DNA from: Acidobacteriota bacterium
Lineage (GTDB): Bacteria > Actinomycetota > Actinomycetes > Actinomycetales > Micrococcaceae
DNA length: 18,317 bases
Reading direction: 5' to 3'
NCBI GenBank assembly: GCA_019352125.1
Contig: JABBNV010000025.1
Coordinates: 1 to 18,317, forward strand
Every line of letters begins with the position of its first letter. The stretch's first letter is position 1. The notes under the pieces were generated by a model. It was not told the origin of the DNA. It was given only the letters and a program-made list of their open reading frames with translations, and made no database searches. Positions 15,472 to 18,317 of the stretch are shown here, in pieces. Position numbers and translations under genes: made by a program.

Positions 15472-15894
15472 ATGCAGCCACGGGCAGACTTCGTAACGCT
15501 GGGTGTTCGCGATACTGCGGTGGCCCGAGCCTTCTACGTTGACGGTTTGGGATGGCCAGTCCAGCAGGAAGTTCTGGGCGAAGTCATCTTCATCCAGATC
15601 AACCACGGGCTCATACTCTCCCTCTGGAACCGGGCAGCGATGGCACACGAGCTTGGCGCCGAGTTATCCAATGGAATACCGCCATTCACACTCAGCCACA
15701 ATGTGGGCAGCTCAGCGGAGGTCGACGATGTATTGGCGACGGCGGCCACGGCTGGCGCCAGTTCCATAGTTCCCGGAACCACCCAAACATGGGGTGGTTA
15801 CGCTGGCTACTTCGCAGACCCTGACGGATTTCGCTGGGAAATCTGCCACAACCCGACCTGGACTGTGGACGACGGCGGAGGCGTCACGGTTTAA
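15472..15894 (+). CDS. VOC-superfamily (glyoxalase/bleomycin-resistance-like) protein
   Basis: 140 residues from ATG 15472, preceded by a strong GGGGAGG 7 nt upstream. The two beta-alpha-beta-beta-beta half-modules are recognisable: FVTLGVRDTAVARAFYVDGL then IFIQINHGLILSLWNR, and FTLSHNVGSSAEVDDVLATA then YAGYFADPDGFRWEICHNP. The PDGFRWE end carries the usual acidic metal-ligand position. Members include glyoxalase I-like enzymes, dioxygenases and antibiotic-binding proteins; the substrate here is unknown. It follows the GNAT gene by 60 bp on the same strand, so co-transcription is possible. Its stop overlaps the convergent SRAP stop by 4 bp. Confidence 0.85.
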   Translation: MQPRADFVTLGVRDTAVARAFYVDGLGWPVQQEVLGEVIFIQINHGLILSLWNRAAMAHELGAELSNGIPPFTLSHNVGSSAEVDDVLATAATAGASSIVPGTTQTWGGYAGYFADPDGFRWEICHNPTWTVDDGGGVTV

Positions 15895-16640
15895 ACCAGG
15901 GGCGTCACCAAATCTGGCGTGTTGTTGCGGACATTACCCACGGCAATGCCCACGGCATCAAGCGTCCATGTGGCAGCCACAGCGGGAGCGCCGGCAACGA
16001 GTGCGTCCACCATGGACTTGCCGTCCCCTTGCGGGTCCAGCCAATCGGCCATCATGGCGGCGTCCATAGGAATGGGTAATCTGTCATGCAATTCACCCAG
16101 CTGGGCCAAGACCGGATCCTCCGAATCAGTGGCGGGCGATGCCATCGTCAAGATGGAGCAGGAAAGAAGCCAGTGATCAGGATCGCCATCCTGCTTGGCG
16201 GGGTCCTTCCACCACTCATAGAGCCCAGCGAACATGATCAGAGATCCATCCTGGGAATGAATGTAGAACGGCTGCTTTTGCTTGCTTTGGCTACCTACCG
16301 AGGGCTTTTTCCACTCGTAGTATCCCTCCACAGGAACTGCACAGCGCTTGGACTTCACGGCCGAACGGAAGGTTGGCTTTTCGGCCACAGTTTCACTGCG
16401 CGCGTTGAAAGCACGAACACCCACCGAAGGGTCCTTGGCCCACGAAGGCACCAACCCCCATTTGGCCACATGAAGTTGCCGGACGAGTGCACCATCCATC
16501 AAACGCTCCAGGACAATCGGGACGTCTGCTGTGGGCGCCACGTTGTATGAGGGCTTCAGTTCCAAACCTTCCTCAGCCTCGGCCTCCAGCTCCGCCACCA
16601 AATCTCCAACGGCTCTCGCCATCACGTATCGTCCGCACAT
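15891..16640 (-). CDS. yedK: SOS response-associated peptidase / HMCES-like abasic-site crosslink protein (SRAP)
   Basis: 249 residues. The start is fixed at ATG 16640 because the mature protein must expose Cys2 (MCGRY); the frame stays open to 16676, which would bury this residue. Catalytic positions are all present: Cys2, Asn79 in FNARSET, Glu109 in GYYEW and His185 in ELHDRLPIP, with WGLVPSWAKD before them. The family forms a thiazolidine crosslink with abasic sites in single-stranded DNA, shielding them from strand breakage. The ribosome-binding site is weak. No convincing SOS box was seen upstream. The gene faces the mrx1-mscR unit divergently, and its stop overlaps that of the VOC gene. 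Confidence 0.93.
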   Translation of the reverse strand: MCGRYVMARAVGDLVAELEAEAEEGLELKPSYNVAPTADVPIVLERLMDGALVRQLHVAKWGLVPSWAKDPSVGVRAFNARSETVAEKPTFRSAVKSKRCAVPVEGYYEWKKPSVGSQSKQKQPFYIHSQDGSLIMFAGLYEWWKDPAKQDGDPDHWLLSCSILTMASPATDSEDPVLAQLGELHDRLPIPMDAAMMADWLDPQGDGKSMVDALVAGAPAVAATWTLDAVGIAVGNVRNNTPDLVTPLV

Positions 16641-16688
16641 GCCCATAAGTCTGCCCCGTTTGGCATCAGGTACCAAGAGCTAGCTCAT

Positions 16689-16715
16689 GGAATACTGAGG
16701 GGTAAGCCAGACGTT
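16689..16715 (+). promoter_or_regulatory. Candidate SigH/SigR-type promoter upstream of mycoredoxin
   Basis: GGAAT (16689-16693), 19 nt and GTT (16713-16715, inside CGTT) match the ECF sigma SigH/SigR motif GGAAT-N18-19-GTT. The inferred start near 16721 leaves about 40 nt of leader before GTG 16761. Thiol-stress control suits the downstream gene, since mycoredoxin and mycothiol genes belong to SigH/SigR regulons in relatives. Confidence 0.55.
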
Positions 16716-16760
16716 GAACCAAGCGATACCAATTAGCAACCAATTACTCAAGGAGTTTTT

Positions 16761-17018
16761 GTGGATTTCACCCCCGAATCCGGATCCATCACCATGTTCT
16801 CCACCTCATGGTGCGGCTATTGCCGCCGACTCAAGACGCAGCTGGATTCGGCAGGGATTGGGTACACGGAAATCAACATCGAGGAAACCCCGGGAACCGC
16901 TGAGCTGGTAGAACAGCTCAACGGTGGCAACCAGACCGTTCCTACGGTCATCTTCCCGGACGGCTCCGCTGCCACCAACCCCTCGCTGAGCGACGTCAAA
17001 ACAAGACTTGGAGTCTAG
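16761..17018 (+). CDS. mrx1: Mycoredoxin (glutaredoxin-like, CGYC)
   Basis: 85 residues, the usual size. Start GTG 16761 with AAGGAG 5 nt upstream; a longer frame elsewhere does not fit. The active site is WCGYC (Cys18, Cys21), followed by RRLKTQLDSAGIGYTEINIE, the cis-Pro motif TVPT (about 59-62) and FPDGSAATNPS, as in Mycobacterium tuberculosis Mrx1. It reduces mycothiol-mixed disulfides in the cytosol, using mycothiol and mycothione reductase. It precedes mscR by 78 bp on the same strand, so both mycothiol-dependent genes may be transcribed together from the SigH/SigR-like promoter. Confidence 0.92.
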   Translation: MDFTPESGSITMFSTSWCGYCRRLKTQLDSAGIGYTEINIEETPGTAELVEQLNGGNQTVPTVIFPDGSAATNPSLSDVKTRLGV

Positions 17019-17044
17019 CCCGTCCCCTTGGTGAGTGTCTGAAC

Positions 17045-17061
17045 TCCGTGATAGACACGGA
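17045..17061. repeat. Inverted repeat upstream of mscR
   Basis: TCCGTG (17045-17050) and CACGGA (17056-17061) are perfect 6-bp arms around ATAGA, 36 bp before ATG 17097. No U-run follows, so this is more likely an operator or hairpin in the mrx1-mscR spacer than a terminator. Confidence 0.3.
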
Positions 17062-17096
17062 TAAGACACAAAAACCGCTGCGCGAAGGGGTCCATC

Positions 17097-18185
17097 ATGG
17101 TTCACAAGGTTCAAGGCGTCATTGCCCGGTCAAAGGGCGCTCCTCTGACACTCGAGACCATCTTGGTACCGGAGCCAGGCCCGGGCGAAGCCCTGGTGGA
17201 CATCCTGACCTGCGGCGTCTGCCATACGGACTTGGCATACCAGCAGGGCGGCATCAACGATGACTATCCCTTCCTGCTAGGCCATGAGGCAACGGGCGTC
17301 GTCTCCGCAGTGGGCCCGGACGTCACCGACGTCGCCCCCGGAGACCGTGTGATTCTTAACTGGCGGGCGGTCTGCGGACAATGCCGAGCCTGCAAGCGCG
17401 GCCAACCCCAGTACTGCTTCAATACGGCCAACGCCACGCAAAAAATGACGTTGGAAGATGGCACCGAGCTGACTCCGGCATTGGGCATCGGAGCTTTCGC
17501 GGAGAAAACACTCGTGGCAGCTGGTCAGTGCACCAAGGTTGATCCGGAAGCTGACGCAGCTGCGGTTGGCCTCTTGGGCTGCGGTGTCATGGCTGGCCTG
17601 GGCGCAGCCATCAACACGGGCGGCGTAAAGCTTGGCGATTCCGTAGCGGTCATTGGCTGTGGCGGCGTAGGCACGGCGGCTATCGCTGGCGCAGCTTTGG
17701 CGGGCGCCACCACGATCATTGCGGTGGACATCGACGGCGGAAAACTCGAGCGAGCACTCACTCTCGGCGCCACCCACACGGTTAATTCCAAGGACACTGA
17801 CCCAGTAGAAGCCATCCGTGCACTCACCTCGGGATTCGGCGCGGATGTGGTGATTGACGCCGTCGGCCGCGTGGAAACCTACAAGCAAGCCTTCTACGCG
17901 CGTGACCTTGCCGGAACAGTCGTCCTGGTGGGCGTCCCCACCCCGGACATGACACTGGAACTTCCCCTGCTGGACGTCTTTGGCCGCGGCGGCTCGTTAA
18001 AGTCCTCGTGGTACGGGGACTGCCTCCCATCACGCGACTTCCCCATGCTGGTGAGCCTCTACCGCCAGGGGCGGCTGGATCTGGATGCGTTTGTGAGCGA
18101 ACGCATCACCATCAACGACGTCGAAGCGGCGTTTGAGGCCATGAAGACCGGCAACATCCTGCGATCAGTAGTGGAGTTCACATGA
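17097..18185 (+). CDS. mscR: S-(hydroxymethyl)mycothiol dehydrogenase (zinc-dependent, class III-like ADH)
   Basis: 362 residues from ATG 17097, with AAGGGG 7 nt upstream. Catalytic zinc ligands are in CGVCHTD (Cys39), GHEATG (His63, Glu64) and LGCGV (Cys162); structural zinc cysteines are 93, 96, 99 and 107 in CGQCRACKRGQPQYC; the NAD-binding loop is GCGGVG (187-192). The KVQGVIARSKGAPL start and SSWYGDCLPSRDFP stretch are typical of mycothiol-dependent formaldehyde dehydrogenase. It oxidises the formaldehyde-mycothiol adduct to S-formylmycothiol, also supporting S-nitrosomycothiol reduction. Its stop overlaps the ATG of an MBL-fold hydrolase (ATGA), the usual actinobacterial partner, so the two are translationally coupled. 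Confidence 0.95.
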   Translation: MVHKVQGVIARSKGAPLTLETILVPEPGPGEALVDILTCGVCHTDLAYQQGGINDDYPFLLGHEATGVVSAVGPDVTDVAPGDRVILNWRAVCGQCRACKRGQPQYCFNTANATQKMTLEDGTELTPALGIGAFAEKTLVAAGQCTKVDPEADAAAVGLLGCGVMAGLGAAINTGGVKLGDSVAVIGCGGVGTAAIAGAALAGATTIIAVDIDGGKLERALTLGATHTVNSKDTDPVEAIRALTSGFGADVVIDAVGRVETYKQAFYARDLAGTVVLVGVPTPDMTLELPLLDVFGRGGSLKSSWYGDCLPSRDFPMLVSLYRQGRLDLDAFVSERITINDVEAAFEAMKTGNILRSVVEFT

Positions 18186-18317
18186 GTGCCCGCATAGACC
18201 GCGTTCAAACCAACGGCATATTTTCCCTCGACGGCGGCACCTGGGACGTCGAAAACAACGTCTGGATTATTGGCGACGTGCGAGTAAACGCTCCGCGATC
18301 TCCAGATTGCGCGCAAG
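18182..18317 (+). CDS. MBL-fold hydrolase N-terminus, cut by window edge and probably frameshifted
   Basis: ATG 18182 overlaps the mscR stop as ATGA. The first 34 residues (MSARIDRVQTNGIFSLDGG, then TWDVENNVWIIGD) fit the metallo-beta-lactamase-fold hydrolases found beside mscR, thought to release mycothiol from its S-formyl adduct. After IIGD the family normally continues through an acidic stretch and an IDAPHD-type motif. Here the frame reads VRVNAPRSPDCAQ, while a family-like DLQIARK appears in another frame from 18297, so one or more deletions near 18276-18296 appear to disrupt the gene. The rest, including the HxHxDH zinc motif, lies outside the window. It may be a pseudogene or a sequencing error. 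Confidence 0.6.
   Translation, partial: MSARIDRVQTNGIFSLDGGTWDVENNVWIIGDVRVNAPRSPDCAQ

Noticed and set aside
16711..16726. Possible SOS box upstream of the SRAP gene (TTGAACCAAGCGATAC)
   Set aside because: Only the left half-site resembles the consensus; the right half does not match.

Overview
The window looks like a chromosomal segment from an actinobacterium, most likely of the Micrococcaceae (Arthrobacter/Renibacterium relatives). The grounds are mycothiol-linked genes (mycoredoxin, S-(hydroxymethyl)mycothiol dehydrogenase), an actinobacterial second DnaE with a DUF6504 partner, a mycobacterial-type SOS box, a SigH/SigR-type promoter, DUF2630, and a PolA without proofreading residues. 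The lineage is inferred from family resemblance. I saw no rRNA, tRNA, CRISPR array, insertion sequence or phage gene.

Layout. 1-639 (+): 3' part of a FetB/UPF0014 metal-export permease, ending two bases from the convergent polA. 642-3359 (-): DNA polymerase I, with a candidate leaderless GTG start; a hotdog thioesterase (3379-3846, +) starts just across. 3868-4217 (+): a decayed P-loop (FlaR/adenylate-kinase-like) pseudogene. 4208-5691 (-): PitA-type phosphate transporter coupled to a small two-helix membrane protein. 5813-6022 (-): DUF2630. 6124-9791 (-): a four-gene overlapping OpuC/ProVWX-type quaternary-amine ABC importer, in the order permease, ATPase with CBS domains, permease, lipoprotein. 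9985-10605 (+): YciO. 10449-14195 (-): DnaE2-type polymerase whose 3' end runs 157 bp into yciO. 14241-14552 (-): DUF6504 protein. 14553-14904: intergenic region with an SOS box and a 15-bp palindrome. 14905-15894 (+): GNAT and VOC proteins. 15891-16640 (-): SRAP/YedK DNA-protein crosslink protein. 16761-18185 (+): mycoredoxin and mscR. 18182-end (+): start of an MBL-fold hydrolase that appears damaged.

Themes. DNA repair and damage tolerance recur (PolA, DnaE2-DUF6504 behind an SOS box, SRAP). The usual partners of this DnaE2 (imuA/imuB-type Y-family polymerase genes) are absent from the interval where they would be expected. A thiol/aldehyde detoxification block (mrx1, mscR, MBL hydrolase) sits behind a SigH/SigR-like promoter. 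Gene decay is visible at two places (the P-loop pseudogene and probably the MBL gene). Short in-frame 12- and 18-bp tandem repeats recur in coding sequence (SBP signal peptide, DnaE2, DUF6504 end). Together these suggest a genome with relaxed selection and slippage-prone loci.
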